NCBI RefSeq assembly: GCF_009363615.1
Contig: NZ_CP045384.1
Coordinates: forward strand, 2,788,501-2,852,500
Direction of reading: 5' to 3'
DNA: 64,000 bases
Source: Ruegeria sp. THAF33
Lineage (GTDB): Bacteria; Pseudomonadota; Alphaproteobacteria; Rhodobacterales; Rhodobacteraceae
In this document: positions 45,367-55,363 of the stretch, piece after piece
Layout of the letters: every line of letters begins with the position of its first letter
Position numbering within the stretch: the stretch's first letter is position 1
Notes under the pieces: generated by a model
The model's input: only the letters and a program-made list of their open reading frames with translations
Databases searched by the model: none
Told to the model about the DNA's origin: nothing
Position numbers and translations under genes: made by a program

Positions 45367-46239
45367 TCAGATCAGGCCGGCATGGGCCATTGCGGCCTCG
45401 ATTGCATCCTTGGTGCTGTCTTCCAGCTCGGTCAGGGGTGAACGCACTTCGGTACTGCAAAGGCCCAGTTTGCTGAGTGCATATTTGGCACCGACAAGGC
45501 CCGGCTCGATGAAGATCGCCTCATGCAGCGGCATCAGCTTGTCCTGATACTCCAACGCTTTTGCGTAATCTCCGGCCAGCGTGGCCTGCTGGAATTCGGC
45601 GCAGAGCCTGGGGGCCACGTTTGCGGTGACCGAGATGCAGCCAACACCACCATGGGCGTTAAACCCAAGGGCCGTGGCGTCTTCGCCGGACAATTGGCAG
45701 AAATCCGCGCCGCAAGTTGCACGCTGCTGGCTGACACGGGCCAGATCGCCCGTTGCATCCTTGACCCCGACGATGCGAGGAAGCTTGGCCAGTTCACCCA
45801 TCGTGGCAGGTGTCATGTCAATGACTGAGCGGCCCGGAATGTTGTAGATGATAATCGGGATATCCGCGGCCGCATGCAGCGCCTGGAAATGCGCGATCAG
45901 GCCGCGCTGAGTTGGTTTGTTGTAATACGGCGTGACGACCAGTGCCGCATCCGCTCCGACTTTTTCCGCGAACTGAACGAAGCGGACAGCTTCGACCGTG
46001 TTGTTCGACCCGGCACCGGCAATGACAGGAACGCGGCCCGCAGCGGTTTTAACAACCACTTCGATCACCGTTTCATGCTCTTCGTGGCTGAGCGTCGGGC
46101 TTTCACCGGTTGTTCCCACAGGCACCAGCCCGGTCGAGCCTTCGGATATCTGCCAGTCCACCAGATGTTTGAGCGTTTTCAGGTCCAACTCGCCGTTGTT
46201 GAACGGGGTGACGAGGGCTGGCATCGAGCCTTTGAACAT
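45367..46239 (-). CDS. dapA: 4-hydroxy-tetrahydrodipicolinate synthase
   Basis: Condenses aspartate semialdehyde and pyruvate on the lysine/diaminopimelate route. The 290-residue TIM-barrel enzyme has [14 protein letters not shown], the catalytic tyrosine in YYNKPTQRG, a YNIPGRS loop, and the Schiff-base lysine in GVKDATGDL (about residue 161). The ATG at 46239 follows GAAGGAGCGTGTC. It is divergent from the lytic transglycosylase gene. Confidence 0.96.
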   Translation of the reverse strand: MFKGSMPALVTPFNNGELDLKTLKHLVDWQISEGSTGLVPVGTTGESPTLSHEEHETVIEVVVKTAAGRVPVIAGAGSNNTVEAVRFVQFAEKVGADAALVVTPYYNKPTQRGLIAHFQALHAAADIPIIIYNIPGRSVIDMTPATMGELAKLPRIVGVKDATGDLARVSQQRATCGADFCQLSGEDATALGFNAHGGVGCISVTANVAPRLCAEFQQATLAGDYAKALEYQDKLMPLHEAIFIEPGLVGAKYALSKLGLCSTEVRSPLTELEDSTKDAIEAAMAHAGLI

Positions 46240-46373
46240 GACACGCTCCTTCAAGGTGCATTTTGCAGTTTTTACGCCGCGGTCCCTCACGTTTCCAGCT
46301 TTGTGAGTTGATCCCGGCGACGCACGGTTTATCCTCACAGGCTCTATCCTCGGTTGGTTGGGAAATGCAAGGG

Positions 46374-48347
46374 ATGACACGCTTTCTGGCACTGTTGACT
46401 GCTGTGATTCTGTATTCGGTGACTGCGACGCATTCAGCACGGGCAGATGCTGCTGCTGATTTGCGCGCTGGACTTAACGAAATGCGCAAAGGCGACTGGA
46501 ACGCAGCGTTGCGCGTATCCGGCCAGCGAGGTTCTGTATCGCGCGATATCATTGTCTGGCACTGGCTGCGCGAGGGCTTCGGCAGCTCTGGCGACGTGTT
46601 GGTGTTTCTCGAACGTCGCCCGGACTGGCCCGGGCTGGCATGGCTGCGCCGCAAGAGCGAGCCTGTTTTCACCGGTGCCGATCCAGACAGGGTTCTGAAA
46701 TTCTATGCCGGCATGCCGCCTCAGACGGCAGAGGGCGCGTTGAACTTTGCCGTCGCCCTGAAAGCCAAGGGACGCATCGGAGAAGCGGAGGCCGACATTG
46801 TGACCGCTTGGCGCACCATGCCAATGGGTTCGGGTCTGCAAAAAAGCTATCTGGAGAACTTTGCCAAACTTCTGAAACCGCATCACGCGGCGCGGCTGGA
46901 CAGAATGCTTTGGGACGGTCATCTTGTAAGCGCCGGACAGATGTTGCCTTTGGTCGGTCCGGACGAACGCAAACTGGCCGAAGCGCGCATAGCATTGCAG
47001 AAACGCCAACCCGGTGTGGACACCAAGGTGGCAGCAGTTCCCAAGTCTCTGGCGGATGCGCCCGGGCTGGCCTTCGATCGTTTTGTCTGGCGCGACAAGA
47101 AAGAACTGGATGACAGCGCCGTCGATCTGATGCTGGCACGCTCTACCGGGCCTGACGCCCTGGGTGAGCCTGACAAATGGGCCGAGGGACGGCGCCGTCT
47201 TGCACGGCTTGAGATGCGATCGGGCCGTGCGGCGCGCGCATATGACGTGGCCGCCAATCATCACATGACCCCCGAAATGGGTTACGGCTATGCCGATCTT
47301 GAATGGCTGGCCGGTTTTCTGGCGCTTCGCAAACTAAACGATCCTGCCACCGCCGTTCGCCACTTCCAGAACTTTTCGGACGCCGTGAAATCTCCGATCT
47401 CGAAAGGCCGTGGTGGCTATTGGCTTGGGCGCGCTTACGCGGCATTGGGTGACGCGGACAAGGCGTATGACGCCTATGCAATGGGGGCCGATTACCAGAC
47501 CTCATTCTACGGTCTGTTGGCCGCAGAACGGATCGGACGACCGTTTGATGCGGAACTGGCCAATCCGCGTCGCGCGCCGCATTGGCGGCAGGCGGAGTTT
47601 GCCGATTCCAGCGTTTTGGAGGCCGGATTGCTGTTGTTGAAAGCCGGAGAAGCAAACCTGTCCGAGCGGTTCCTGACCCATCTGGTCGAAAGCCTTGATC
47701 CAGTGCAGGCCAATCAATTGGGCGACCTGGTTATCGAACTGAAACAGCCGCATCTGGCCGTGATGATCGCCAAGCGGGCGGCGACCACGGGAACCGTTTT
47801 ACCCGCAGCCTATTACCCGGTCCATCCAGTGGCAGATATGCGATTGCCGATGGCCAAGGAAATGACATTGGCCATCGCGCGTCGCGAAAGCGAGTTCGAC
47901 CCGGTCGTCGTCAGCGGTGCGGGTGCACGCGGCTTGATGCAGGTAATGCCCGCCACGGCCAAGCTGGTTGCTGGCGAGCTGGGCATTCTCAGCGGCCATC
48001 AGACGGGACGATTGACCACGGACTGGCAATACAACGCAAAGCTTGGGGCCAACTATCTTTCTGGTCTGGCGGCCGATTTCAACGGCAACGTTGTGATGAT
48101 GGCGGCGGGGTACAATGCAGGGCCAAGGCGCCCGATCTCGTGGATGGAACGCTATGGTGATCCGCGCACGGGCGAGGTCGATATCGTGGACTGGATCGAG
48201 ACGATTCCGTTCAGCGAAACGCGGAACTACGTGATGCGCGTGACCGAAAGCCTGCCGGTCTACCGTGCCCGCCTGGGGCAACCCGCCCTTTCGATTCCGT
48301 TCTCACAGGAGTTGATCGGATCATCTCTGGCGGCGTTCGCGCCATAA
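46374..48347 (+). CDS. Soluble-type lytic murein transglycosylase
   Basis: Periplasmic peptidoglycan-cleaving enzyme of family GH23 (Slt type). The 657-residue protein has a signal peptide (ending about SARADA), a long alpha-superhelical domain and a C-terminal SLT domain with catalytic glutamate in [19 protein letters not shown], and the AAGYNAGP motif. The start lies between two close ATGs (46365, 46374); I prefer 46374 for spacing to GGGAA. Its 3' end overlaps the convergent transporter gene by 27 bases. Confidence 0.93.
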   Translation: MTRFLALLTAVILYSVTATHSARADAAADLRAGLNEMRKGDWNAALRVSGQRGSVSRDIIVWHWLREGFGSSGDVLVFLERRPDWPGLAWLRRKSEPVFTGADPDRVLKFYAGMPPQTAEGALNFAVALKAKGRIGEAEADIVTAWRTMPMGSGLQKSYLENFAKLLKPHHAARLDRMLWDGHLVSAGQMLPLVGPDERKLAEARIALQKRQPGVDTKVAAVPKSLADAPGLAFDRFVWRDKKELDDSAVDLMLARSTGPDALGEPDKWAEGRRRLARLEMRSGRAARAYDVAANHHMTPEMGYGYADLEWLAGFLALRKLNDPATAVRHFQNFSDAVKSPISKGRGGYWLGRAYAALGDADKAYDAYAMGADYQTSFYGLLAAERIGRPFDAELANPRRAPHWRQAEFADSSVLEAGLLLLKAGEANLSERFLTHLVESLDPVQANQLGDLVIELKQPHLAVMIAKRAATTGTVLPAAYYPVHPVADMRLPMAKEMTLAIARRESEFDPVVVSGAGARGLMQVMPATAKLVAGELGILSGHQTGRLTTDWQYNAKLGANYLSGLAADFNGNVVMMAAGYNAGPRRPISWMERYGDPRTGEVDIVDWIETIPFSETRNYVMRVTESLPVYRARLGQPALSIPFSQELIGSSLAAFAP

Positions 48348-49190
48348 GGTGAACAAACCTGCGGCTACGACGATGGTTGCGCCCGCCACGACTTCGGGGC
48401 GCAACGTTTCGCCAAAGATCGAAATACCCAGGATCGCGCTCCAAACCAGGTGGAAATATGCAAAGGGTTGAACTGCACTGGCTTCGGCCACTTCGTAGCA
48501 CTTGATCAGCAACCAGTGCCCGAATACGCCACTGACACAAAGCAGCGCCATCCAGAGCCAGTCGCCGTGCGCCATCGGCTCCCAGAACCACATGCCAATC
48601 AAGGTCATCGCCACGGCACCGGCGACACCAGTCCAGAAAAAGCTGGTGGCCGCGCTGTCCTGACGGGCGACATATCGCGTCAAAAGACCATAGATCGCAA
48701 ACAGCAATGCAGAAATCAAAGGTATGACAGCCCACGGGTTGAAGACCCCGGCGCCCGGTTGCAGGATGATCAGAACGCCGATGCAGCCGACACCGATCGC
48801 AGCCCATCGCCGCCATCCGACCTTTTCGCCCAGCACCGGCCCGCTCAGCGCGGCGACAAGCAGAGGATAACAGATGAAAACCGCCATACTGTCGATAAGG
48901 CCAAGGACCGTAAAGCCAAAGACCGCGATGCAGATCTCGGCCGCCAGCAACAAGCCCCGCAGGATCTGCAAACCCAACTGATTTGTCTTTGTGGCCGCCT
49001 TCAGCCCACCGGGGGCCCGCGCGGCCAGAGCGATAACAAAAGCCGCAAAGAACCAATAGCGGATCATGACCACTATGTAGGTGTTGTAGGTTCCGGCCAG
49101 ATGGCGCGAGATACCGTCCTGCAACGCAAAGACAATTGTCGCGCCCACCATCAAAGCGATGCCCGCACCGACATTGTTCTTCTGGGTCAT
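48321..49190 (-). CDS. EamA/DMT-family transporter
   Basis: A 289-residue membrane protein with about ten spans arranged as two EamA repeats. Substrate unknown; the family exports or imports metabolites. The start overlaps the mnmD stop by four bases, so they form an operon. The end overlaps the transglycosylase gene on the other strand. Confidence 0.9.
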   Translation of the reverse strand: MTQKNNVGAGIALMVGATIVFALQDGISRHLAGTYNTYIVVMIRYWFFAAFVIALAARAPGGLKAATKTNQLGLQILRGLLLAAEICIAVFGFTVLGLIDSMAVFICYPLLVAALSGPVLGEKVGWRRWAAIGVGCIGVLIILQPGAGVFNPWAVIPLISALLFAIYGLLTRYVARQDSAATSFFWTGVAGAVAMTLIGMWFWEPMAHGDWLWMALLCVSGVFGHWLLIKCYEVAEASAVQPFAYFHLVWSAILGISIFGETLRPEVVAGATIVVAAGLFTLWRERRQR

Positions 49191-49852
49191 GCTTTGTGTG
49201 CCCGTGTCATGTGCCGCTTGCGACCATAGCCGGGCATGCGGGTTACGTTGAAACCTGCACTCTCAAGTCCCCGGCGCACGAAACCCGCGGCCGTATACGT
49301 GGCCGCGGTACCGCCCGTGACAGTGTGGCTTGCCACGTCCTGCAACAGGTCCGCGCCCCACAATTCGGGGTTCTTGGCTGGTGAAAACCCGTCGAGAAAC
49401 CAGGCATCTGCCATTCCGTCCCAGTTCGGCAATGCCTTGCGTGCATCGCCGATCACCACCTCAAACCGAAGCGAATCCAACACACATGTGCGTCCTGTCC
49501 AATGCGCCAGAAACCGACTGCTCCACGGATGCAATTCAGGAAAGGCCCCAAGCGCGCGCTGCATGTCTTCCGGCGCCATGGGAAAGGCTTCGAAACTAGT
49601 AAAGCGCAATGGCCCTTTCTGACCGGATGCCTCCCATTCCGACCAGGCGGTCAGCAGGTTCAGGCCGGTGCCGAAACCCAACTCGGCAATATGAAACCCC
49701 GGTGCAAACCGCGCAGGCAAATCATTTCCCGCCAGAAACACATGGCGCGTCTCTTCCAGCCCGTTCTGCAACGAGTAATATGGGTCGTCGAAGCGGTCCG
49801 AGACCGGTATCTGATCTTCGGTCCACGTCAATTCGGCGCGCTGGTCTGCCAT
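49187..49852 (-). CDS. mnmD: tRNA (mnm5s2U34) methyltransferase MnmD
   Basis: SAM-dependent methyltransferase for the last step of the mnm5s2U wobble modification. The 221-residue protein corresponds to the N-terminal half of enterobacterial MnmC, with SAM motif ELGFGTGLNLLTA (about residues 56-68), a DARKALP segment and WFLDGFSPAKNPELW (the catalytic region). It faces a stand-alone oxidase gene (49908) that matches the C-terminal half, so the bifunctional enzyme is split into divergent genes. Confidence 0.93.
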   Translation of the reverse strand: MADQRAELTWTEDQIPVSDRFDDPYYSLQNGLEETRHVFLAGNDLPARFAPGFHIAELGFGTGLNLLTAWSEWEASGQKGPLRFTSFEAFPMAPEDMQRALGAFPELHPWSSRFLAHWTGRTCVLDSLRFEVVIGDARKALPNWDGMADAWFLDGFSPAKNPELWGADLLQDVASHTVTGGTAATYTAAGFVRRGLESAGFNVTRMPGYGRKRHMTRAHKA

Positions 49853-49907
49853 TGGGGAATCCTGTAGCTAAGCGGCGCGACACTGAACAAGGAAAAGGGA
49901 ATTGGCA

Positions 49908-50942
49908 ATGGTCGATGTGACGGTTCGCGGCGCAGGAATTTTCGGCCTGTCCATCGCCTGGATTTGTGCGCGCCGCGGTGCGAAAGTGCAGGTTGTCGAT
50001 CCGTCCGGTCCCGGCGCCGGGTCCAGCGGAGGTCTGGTCGGCGCATTGGCCCCGCATGTGCCGGAAAACTGGAACGCCAAGAAAGCATTTCAGTTCGACA
50101 GTCTGATCATGGCTGAGCCATTCTGGCGACAGATCGAAGACACTGGCGGGGTCTCCCCCGGCTATGGCCAGCTGGGCCGCCTGCAGCCGATCCCGGACGC
50201 GCGTGGTCTGGAACTGGCCCGCAAGCGCGAAGGCACCGCAGATGAGCTTTGGCAAGGCCGGGCGGAATGGCGTGTCATCACCACGGCCCAAGCGGGTTCT
50301 TGGTGCCCACCCAGCCCCACAGGCTTTGTCATTCGCGATACGCTGACGGCACGAATGCACCCCCGGCGGGCCTGTGCCGCGCTGGTCGCAGCCCTGGAGG
50401 TCATGGGCGTCCACATTGTCAGTGAAGCCGAGGACAAGGGGCAGGTCATCCACGCCACGGGCCTTGTAGGATTGCAGGAACTGAACGACGCCTACGGCAA
50501 GACCGTCGGAAATGGTGTCAAAGGGCAGGCCGCCCTGTTGCGCTTCGACGCGGGGGAAGTGCCGCAACTATTCGCCGACGCGATTCACATTGTCCCGCAT
50601 GCAGACGGAACACTTGCGATCGGATCGACCTCGGAACGGAATTATGAGAACCCGACCAGCACGGACGAAGCTCTGGACGACGTGATAGACCGCGCCACGC
50701 GCGTCCTGCCCCTGTTGCACGGGGCCGAGGTGATCGAACGCTGGGCCGGTGTGCGCCCGCGCAGCAAAAGCCGTGCGCCGATGTTGGGCGCCCATCCCCT
50801 GCATCAGGGGCAGTTCATCGCCAATGGCGGGTTCAAAATCGGTTTCGGCATGGCCCCCAAAATCGCCGAGGTCATGGCCGATCTTATGCTTGAAGATCGG
50901 GATACGATCCCTGATGAGTTCCGGCCCGAAGCCTCATTGTGA
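49908..50942 (+). CDS. FAD-dependent oxidoreductase resembling the MnmC oxidase domain (MnmC2)
   Basis: A 344-residue DAO-type flavoprotein. The N-terminal dinucleotide-binding motif is variant (VRGAGIFGLSIAW, G-x-G-x2-G intact), and IHIVPHADGTLAIGSTSER resembles the MnmC C-terminal domain that oxidises cmnm5s2U to nm5s2U. Position opposite mnmD supports this. Other glycine-oxidase-like functions (ThiO) cannot be excluded. The ATG at 49908 follows AAAAGGGAATT. The 3' end overlaps the next gene by nine bases. Confidence 0.82.
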   Translation: MVDVTVRGAGIFGLSIAWICARRGAKVQVVDPSGPGAGSSGGLVGALAPHVPENWNAKKAFQFDSLIMAEPFWRQIEDTGGVSPGYGQLGRLQPIPDARGLELARKREGTADELWQGRAEWRVITTAQAGSWCPPSPTGFVIRDTLTARMHPRRACAALVAALEVMGVHIVSEAEDKGQVIHATGLVGLQELNDAYGKTVGNGVKGQAALLRFDAGEVPQLFADAIHIVPHADGTLAIGSTSERNYENPTSTDEALDDVIDRATRVLPLLHGAEVIERWAGVRPRSKSRAPMLGAHPLHQGQFIANGGFKIGFGMAPKIAEVMADLMLEDRDTIPDEFRPEASL

Positions 50943-51725
50943 CTGCACGACGGCTTGCATGCATTGCCGCCCGCCAGGGCCGCGTACCCACATGTTTTCA
51001 CCCCTCCGGCACAACTGGGCAGTTTCGAAATGCATCAATGGCGAAGTCGCGCGGAACGAAAACGAGGCGAGCGGACCGATCAGGTCAACCGCGAAAAGCA
51101 TCAGAAGCTGCGCCAGAAGCGGCCCGTGCACGACCAGCCCGCCATATCCTTCAACATCGCGCGCATAGTCCAGATCATAGTGAATACGGTGGCCATTGAA
51201 GGTCAGGGCCGAGTATCGAAACAAGAACGTTGAATCGAACCCGACTTCGCGGCAATCGGTCTCATCGGTGCGCGCTGTGGGCGGTTGGGGCATTTCAGCA
51301 TCCGGCGCAGGATCTTCGCGATAAACAAGATCCTGCCACTCTGTCACGCGCAACTGACCGTTCTGCCAGATCTCGTGCCGCAAAGTGACAAAGCCCAACG
51401 GGCCGGACCGCCCCACCTTGGCGCTTTGACTTTCAAGAACCGATTTCTTTTCGGCGGTGATCCCTGCGATCAGAGGAACGTGAAAGGTCAACCGCCCGCC
51501 GGCCCACATTCTGCGCGGCAATCCTATATCCGGGATCAGGCCCCCAACCTTGGGATGCCCATCCCGACCCAATTTGGCGGCCGGTTGCGGGGTCCAGAAA
51601 TAAAGCTGATGGAAGAAGGGCGGCAATTCCGAACCACTGGCGATCGTTGCCACACCGCCCAGCGCCACCTGAAATGCGGCCGCGCGGGCCGGATCCAAGA
51701 GATCGGTCTGTCGCTCTTGCGTCAT
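50934..51725 (-). CDS. Hot-dog dehydratase (MaoC/FAS1-like, mesaconyl-CoA hydratase type)
   Basis: A 263-residue protein with two hot-dog halves. The second half has the hydratase-2 pattern YSALTFNGHRIHYDLDYA with catalytic-type N/D and H residues, then GLVVHGPLLAQLL. It resembles mesaconyl-C4-CoA hydratase and HTD2-type 3-hydroxyacyl-thioester dehydratases. The substrate is not evident from context. It lies 15 bases downstream of the FMN reductase gene. Confidence 0.8.
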   Translation of the reverse strand: MTQERQTDLLDPARAAAFQVALGGVATIASGSELPPFFHQLYFWTPQPAAKLGRDGHPKVGGLIPDIGLPRRMWAGGRLTFHVPLIAGITAEKKSVLESQSAKVGRSGPLGFVTLRHEIWQNGQLRVTEWQDLVYREDPAPDAEMPQPPTARTDETDCREVGFDSTFLFRYSALTFNGHRIHYDLDYARDVEGYGGLVVHGPLLAQLLMLFAVDLIGPLASFSFRATSPLMHFETAQLCRRGENMWVRGPGGRQCMQAVVQSQ

Positions 51726-51740
51726 TTGCCTGACCCGCGA

Positions 51741-52283
51741 TCAGAAACCGGCCTCGGCCCGGAGTTTCTGCATCAAGTCATGCAAAGACTTTTCGTACCG
51801 GTCCGAACGCAGCTTTCCCTGATCGTCGAATTCGTTCGAACTGTTCGCCAGATGGATTTCGGGCCCCTGAAGGATGCGCGGCTGAAATGGAACCATACAG
51901 GCCCGCAGGATCATCTGCGCCCGTTCCCCGCCTGCACGACCAGCGGCCGCCGACATTACCGCAACCGGTTTGTCGGCCCATGGATTGCCTTGCGTTCGGC
52001 TGACCCAGTCCAGCGCGTTCTTCAGAACGCCTGATGGACCCTTGTTGTACTCAGGTGTCGAAATGATCACCGCATCGGCCTGTGCGATCTGACTGGCCAG
52101 CGTATGAACCGCCTCGGGAATCCCTTCTCCGTCTTCCAGATCACCATCGTAGAGGGGCAGGTTCAATTCCGCTTCGACAAAGCTTGCCGGATAGAACAAC
52201 CGTGCCGCCTCGCGTAGAAGCTTACGGTTGGTCGCGTTCTGGCGCAGGGAACCGGACAGGCCAAGAAGGGTCGGTTGGGACAT
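51741..52283 (-). CDS. NADPH-dependent FMN reductase-like flavoprotein
   Basis: A 180-residue flavodoxin-fold protein. GLSGSLRQNATNRKLL is the FMN phosphate-binding loop, and TPEYNKGPSGVLKNALDWVSR is the second FMN contact typical of the ArsH/SsuE/quinone-reductase group. The ATG at 52283 follows CGGAGCTTTCCCG. It is probably in one operon with the hot-dog protein. Confidence 0.88.
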   Translation of the reverse strand: MSQPTLLGLSGSLRQNATNRKLLREAARLFYPASFVEAELNLPLYDGDLEDGEGIPEAVHTLASQIAQADAVIISTPEYNKGPSGVLKNALDWVSRTQGNPWADKPVAVMSAAAGRAGGERAQMILRACMVPFQPRILQGPEIHLANSSNEFDDQGKLRSDRYEKSLHDLMQKLRAEAGF

Positions 52284-52415
52284 CGGGAAAGCTCCGTTTC
52301 TGTGTTTCCCGCAAGTTAGACCGAGATCACCCCGATCCAAACCCCATTTGACGCACAGTCATTGCGCAAACCGAGCCGCCCATCGGGCGGCCCCGCTGTT
52401 CACGCCGCGCAGTGG

Positions 52416-53087
52416 TTACGCGTTTCCGCTGGGCACCACGACAATCTCGACACGCCGGTTTTGCGATTTTCCTTCCGGCGTCAGGTTGGACGCGACAGGG
52501 TTGTTTTCGCCCTGCCCGATCGTGCGAATGCGGTTGTAGCTGACACCGTTGGCCTGAAGGATATCGGCCACGGCATTCGCGCGACGCTCTGACAGGCCTT
52601 GATTGTAGGTTGCGTCGCCGTCGCTGTCAGTGTGCCCGATGATCTGCACGTTCGAATTCGGGTAGTTGACCAGGTTCTGGCCCACTTTCACCAGGTCAGA
52701 CCGCAACGCCGGGCGCACGGTCGAACTGTCGGTGTCAAAGGTGATGTCATTCGGGACCGTCACAATCAGGCGATCGCCTGCGTTGACGATTGTAATTCCG
52801 TCATTTGCCAGTTGTTGACGCAGCTCCGCAGCCTGCTTGTCCAGTTGATTGCCGATCACGCCGCCCCCAGCAGCACCGATTGCAGCACCGGCCAGCGCGC
52901 CCAAACCGGGGTTCGAATTATTGGCAATCGCCCCGATTCCAGCGCCGACCAGCCCACCCAGAACGGCGCCCTGTTTGGCGTTCTGGTTCGGGTCGTCTTG
53001 TACTGTCAGCGTGCCCGGGTCGGTACAGGCCGCCAACACAAGGGCTGAACACAAACCTGTGGCCACGAAAAACTTGGAAATCGTCAT
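52416..53087 (-). CDS. OmpA-family glycine-zipper lipoprotein (YiaD-like)
   Basis: A 223-residue outer-membrane lipoprotein. The lipobox LAAC has its cysteine at residue 21. A glycine-zipper segment follows (GAVLGGLVGAGIGAIA...GAAIGAAGGGVIG, about 42-84), then an OmpA peptidoglycan-binding domain (TFDTDSS...GHTDSDGD...LSERRANAV). The ATG at 53087 follows AGAAGGTGATATC. It probably anchors the outer membrane to peptidoglycan. Confidence 0.92.
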   Translation of the reverse strand: MTISKFFVATGLCSALVLAACTDPGTLTVQDDPNQNAKQGAVLGGLVGAGIGAIANNSNPGLGALAGAAIGAAGGGVIGNQLDKQAAELRQQLANDGITIVNAGDRLIVTVPNDITFDTDSSTVRPALRSDLVKVGQNLVNYPNSNVQIIGHTDSDGDATYNQGLSERRANAVADILQANGVSYNRIRTIGQGENNPVASNLTPEGKSQNRRVEIVVVPSGNA

Positions 53088-53213
53088 GATATCACCTTCT
53101 GCTCCAGCACCCGTTGTTCGGGCGTGCTTCGTTTTCCTCAGTATATCACTGTGCAGGCTTGGCGGCTCAAGCAACAATGCGGTGAAGTCGGCGAATACCC
53201 GCCAAACACGTAT

Positions 53214-53906
53214 TCAAACCGCTTCAACGAACGTTTCTGCGTTCTGTTGCTCCTGCCAGAGCTCGCGCAATGACCTGCTTTGTCCTGAAAAGCTATCTTC
53301 CGTGCATTCACTGGACCAGATACGGTCGGTGCGGAAATGGCGAAACCCGTTGCGCAATTCGCACCAGCCTGCCAGCATCGTGCATTCGATGTGATAGATC
53401 AGCGCCACAGGGCGCACGACCCGAACCGTGCGTTCGCCTTCGCCATCTTCATAGGTGATACGGATTTTCCGCTCTGCCCTGATGGCTTCGCGGTAATGCG
53501 CGATCGAAACGCAACCCTTGTTTGGATCATCCGCCGGGGCACCCCATGGGGCAACCTGCAACCAATCCGCTGGGCAATGCAGCGCGTCGATCTTCTGGCA
53601 TATCCGGCTGGCGGCCCTTTGCAGGTGACTGTCGCCGGTACGCGCAAGAAGAGACAGGCCAACCCACAAGGCCTCAACTTCTTCTGCATCGAAATTGAGC
53701 GGCGGCAGATCGTAGCCGCGCCGCATCACGTACCCGATACCGGCCTCACCTTCGATGGGCGTCCGTTGCGCCTGCAACTCGGCAATATCCCGATAAACCG
53801 TGCGCACGGACACCTCCAACCTTGCGGCCAACGCCTCTGCCGTGACCGGAGCGCCCGCAGCCCGCAGGATCTGGATGATTTCAAACAATCGGGTCGAACG
53901 GCGCAT
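53214..53906 (-). CDS. YafY-type HTH/WYL-domain regulator
   Basis: A 230-residue regulator with an HTH_11 DNA-binding domain (about 1-60, LEVSVRTVYRDIAEL) and a WYL-like ligand domain (about 140-205). GACAGGAGGATGCA precedes the ATG. Four TGTCA/TGACA half-sites lie in the 110-base gap to the divergent small gene at 54013, which is the probable target along with the regulator itself. Confidence 0.9.
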   Translation of the reverse strand: MRRSTRLFEIIQILRAAGAPVTAEALAARLEVSVRTVYRDIAELQAQRTPIEGEAGIGYVMRRGYDLPPLNFDAEEVEALWVGLSLLARTGDSHLQRAASRICQKIDALHCPADWLQVAPWGAPADDPNKGCVSIAHYREAIRAERKIRITYEDGEGERTVRVVRPVALIYHIECTMLAGWCELRNGFRHFRTDRIWSSECTEDSFSGQSRSLRELWQEQQNAETFVEAV

Positions 53907-53916
53907 TGCATCCTCC

Positions 53917-53966
53917 TGTCAACATGCTGACATTCTAGCACACCCCACTGACAAGAGGGTGTCAGG
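53917..53966. promoter_or_regulatory. Two TGTCA inverted repeats in the WYL-regulator promoter
   Basis: TGTCA-N6-TGACA (53917-53932) and TGACA-N6-TGTCA (53951-53966) are 34 bases apart centre to centre. The first ends 11 bases from the regulator's start codon. They look like operators for the adjacent WYL protein. Confidence 0.65.
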
Positions 53967-54012
53967 AGTGATGGGCCAGATTGGAATGGCATCGAAAGAA
54001 GGAGCACGAAAA

Positions 54013-54204
54013 ATGCCTTACCTCGACACCCATGTCATGATGACACTCAGGCTGGGGCAATGGTCTCAGGACCATACCCTGCGCGCCTTCGAGATCGAGC
54101 GCGAAATCACCATGGCCCGGCAGTGCAAGCAGCCCGTATCAAAGAAACGATCCAAACGTTTTTCGCTGGGGAATCTGAAGATGCTCTGGACCAGCACGGC
54201 CTGA
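54013..54204 (+). CDS. Small basic protein of unknown function
   Basis: A 63-residue reading frame with a strong ribosome binding site (AAGGAG, 7 bases before the ATG) and many lysine/arginine residues in the C-terminal half (KQPVSKKRSKRF). No family recognised. It is divergent from the WYL regulator and ends two bases from the convergent rluA gene, which argues for a real gene. Confidence 0.6.
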   Translation: MPYLDTHVMMTLRLGQWSQDHTLRAFEIEREITMARQCKQPVSKKRSKRFSLGNLKMLWTSTA

Positions 54205-54206
54205 GA

Positions 54207-54854
54207 TCAGAACTCGGGCCGGGCCCGAAACTTCATCGAAACCCCACCTTCCGGGTGTTTCAGGCGCAGCTCTTCTGAATGCAGCATCAATCTGGGGAAG
54301 TCCAGCGCGTCGCCTGTCGCATAGAATGGATCGCCCAGGATCGGGTGGCCCAGCGCCTGCATATGAACGCGAAGTTGATGAGACCGGCCCGTTTTGGGAA
54401 ACAGACGCACACGCGTTGTATTGCCTTCGGTCTTGACGACACGCCAGTCCGTCACGGCAGGTTTGCCCGTCGCATGGCAAACCATCTGTCTGGGCCGGTT
54501 GGGCCAGTCCACGATCAGAGGCAAGTCCACGGTGCCGGTCTTGGGTTCCAGCTGCCCCCAGACACGGGCGACATAGGTTTTGCGGGTCTGACGCTGCTCG
54601 AATTGCATGCTCAGGTTGCGCTGCGCGTGCGGCGTTTGGGCAAAGACCATGACACCGGACGTGTCCCGGTCCAGCCGGTGCACCAGCAGTGCTTGTGGAA
54701 ATGCATCCTGCACCCGGGTCAACAGACAATCTGACAGATTCGCGCCCCGCCCCGGAACCGAAAGCAGGCCCGATGGTTTGTTCACCACGATCAGCTGTGC
54801 ATCTTCATGCAACACATCCAGTGGGGTTTGAGGGGGTTCATAGGTGTCGCTCAT
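54207..54854 (-). CDS. RluA-family pseudouridine synthase
   Basis: A 215-residue pseudouridine synthase with the catalytic-aspartate motif HRLDRDTSG (about residues 59-67) and the RLFPKTGRSHQLRVHM motif. There is no S4 domain, and the length matches RluA itself, which modifies 23S rRNA U746 and tRNA U32. The exact target is inferred from length. Confidence 0.9.
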   Translation of the reverse strand: MSDTYEPPQTPLDVLHEDAQLIVVNKPSGLLSVPGRGANLSDCLLTRVQDAFPQALLVHRLDRDTSGVMVFAQTPHAQRNLSMQFEQRQTRKTYVARVWGQLEPKTGTVDLPLIVDWPNRPRQMVCHATGKPAVTDWRVVKTEGNTTRVRLFPKTGRSHQLRVHMQALGHPILGDPFYATGDALDFPRLMLHSEELRLKHPEGGVSMKFRARPEF

Positions 54855-54950
54855 GCAGGGTGCCTATCGCAGCTCGTGACCTCCCGCAACGTCGTCCTTG
54901 CATGCCCGCCCATGTTCGGTGACCTTCTCTTCAAAAGCGGAGGAGATGCC

Positions 54951-55361
54951 ATGCACCCGACAATTGAACGCATGCAAGAGGTTGTCGCAAAGGGCGATGA
55001 GGCCTTGATCCATCAGCTCCTGGCCGAAGATGTGCAGTTCCTGCCGCCCACATACTACAGCACCTGGACAGGGCGCGCACCGGTCGCTGCCGTTCTGGGG
55101 CATGTCGGGCAGGTGTTTTCAGATTTTCGTTATCGGCGCGTCATGGGCGACGGGAAAGACTGGGCATTGGAGTTTCAATGCAAAGTCGGTGATCTGGATG
55201 GTATCGGCGTGGATCTTGTTACGTTGAACGACGATGGGTTGATCCAGGTTTTCGAGGTCGTCATGCGCCCCTACAAAACGGTAGGTGCCTTGCGCGATGC
55301 CATGATGGCGCGGGTCATGACAGACGCTCGTTTTCTGGAATTCAAAAACGCGCTGAGCTGA
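54951..55361 (+). CDS. NTF2-like (SnoaL-type) protein
   Basis: A 136-residue cone-fold protein beginning MHPTIERMQEVVAKGDEALI, with the tyrosine/tryptophan-rich TYYSTWTGRAPV segment usual after the first helices. No clear catalytic set. CGGAGGAGATGCC precedes the ATG at 54951. Two bases separate it from the next gene, so the pair is co-transcribed. Confidence 0.8.
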   Translation: MHPTIERMQEVVAKGDEALIHQLLAEDVQFLPPTYYSTWTGRAPVAAVLGHVGQVFSDFRYRRVMGDGKDWALEFQCKVGDLDGIGVDLVTLNDDGLIQVFEVVMRPYKTVGALRDAMMARVMTDARFLEFKNALS

Positions 55362-55363
55362 CA

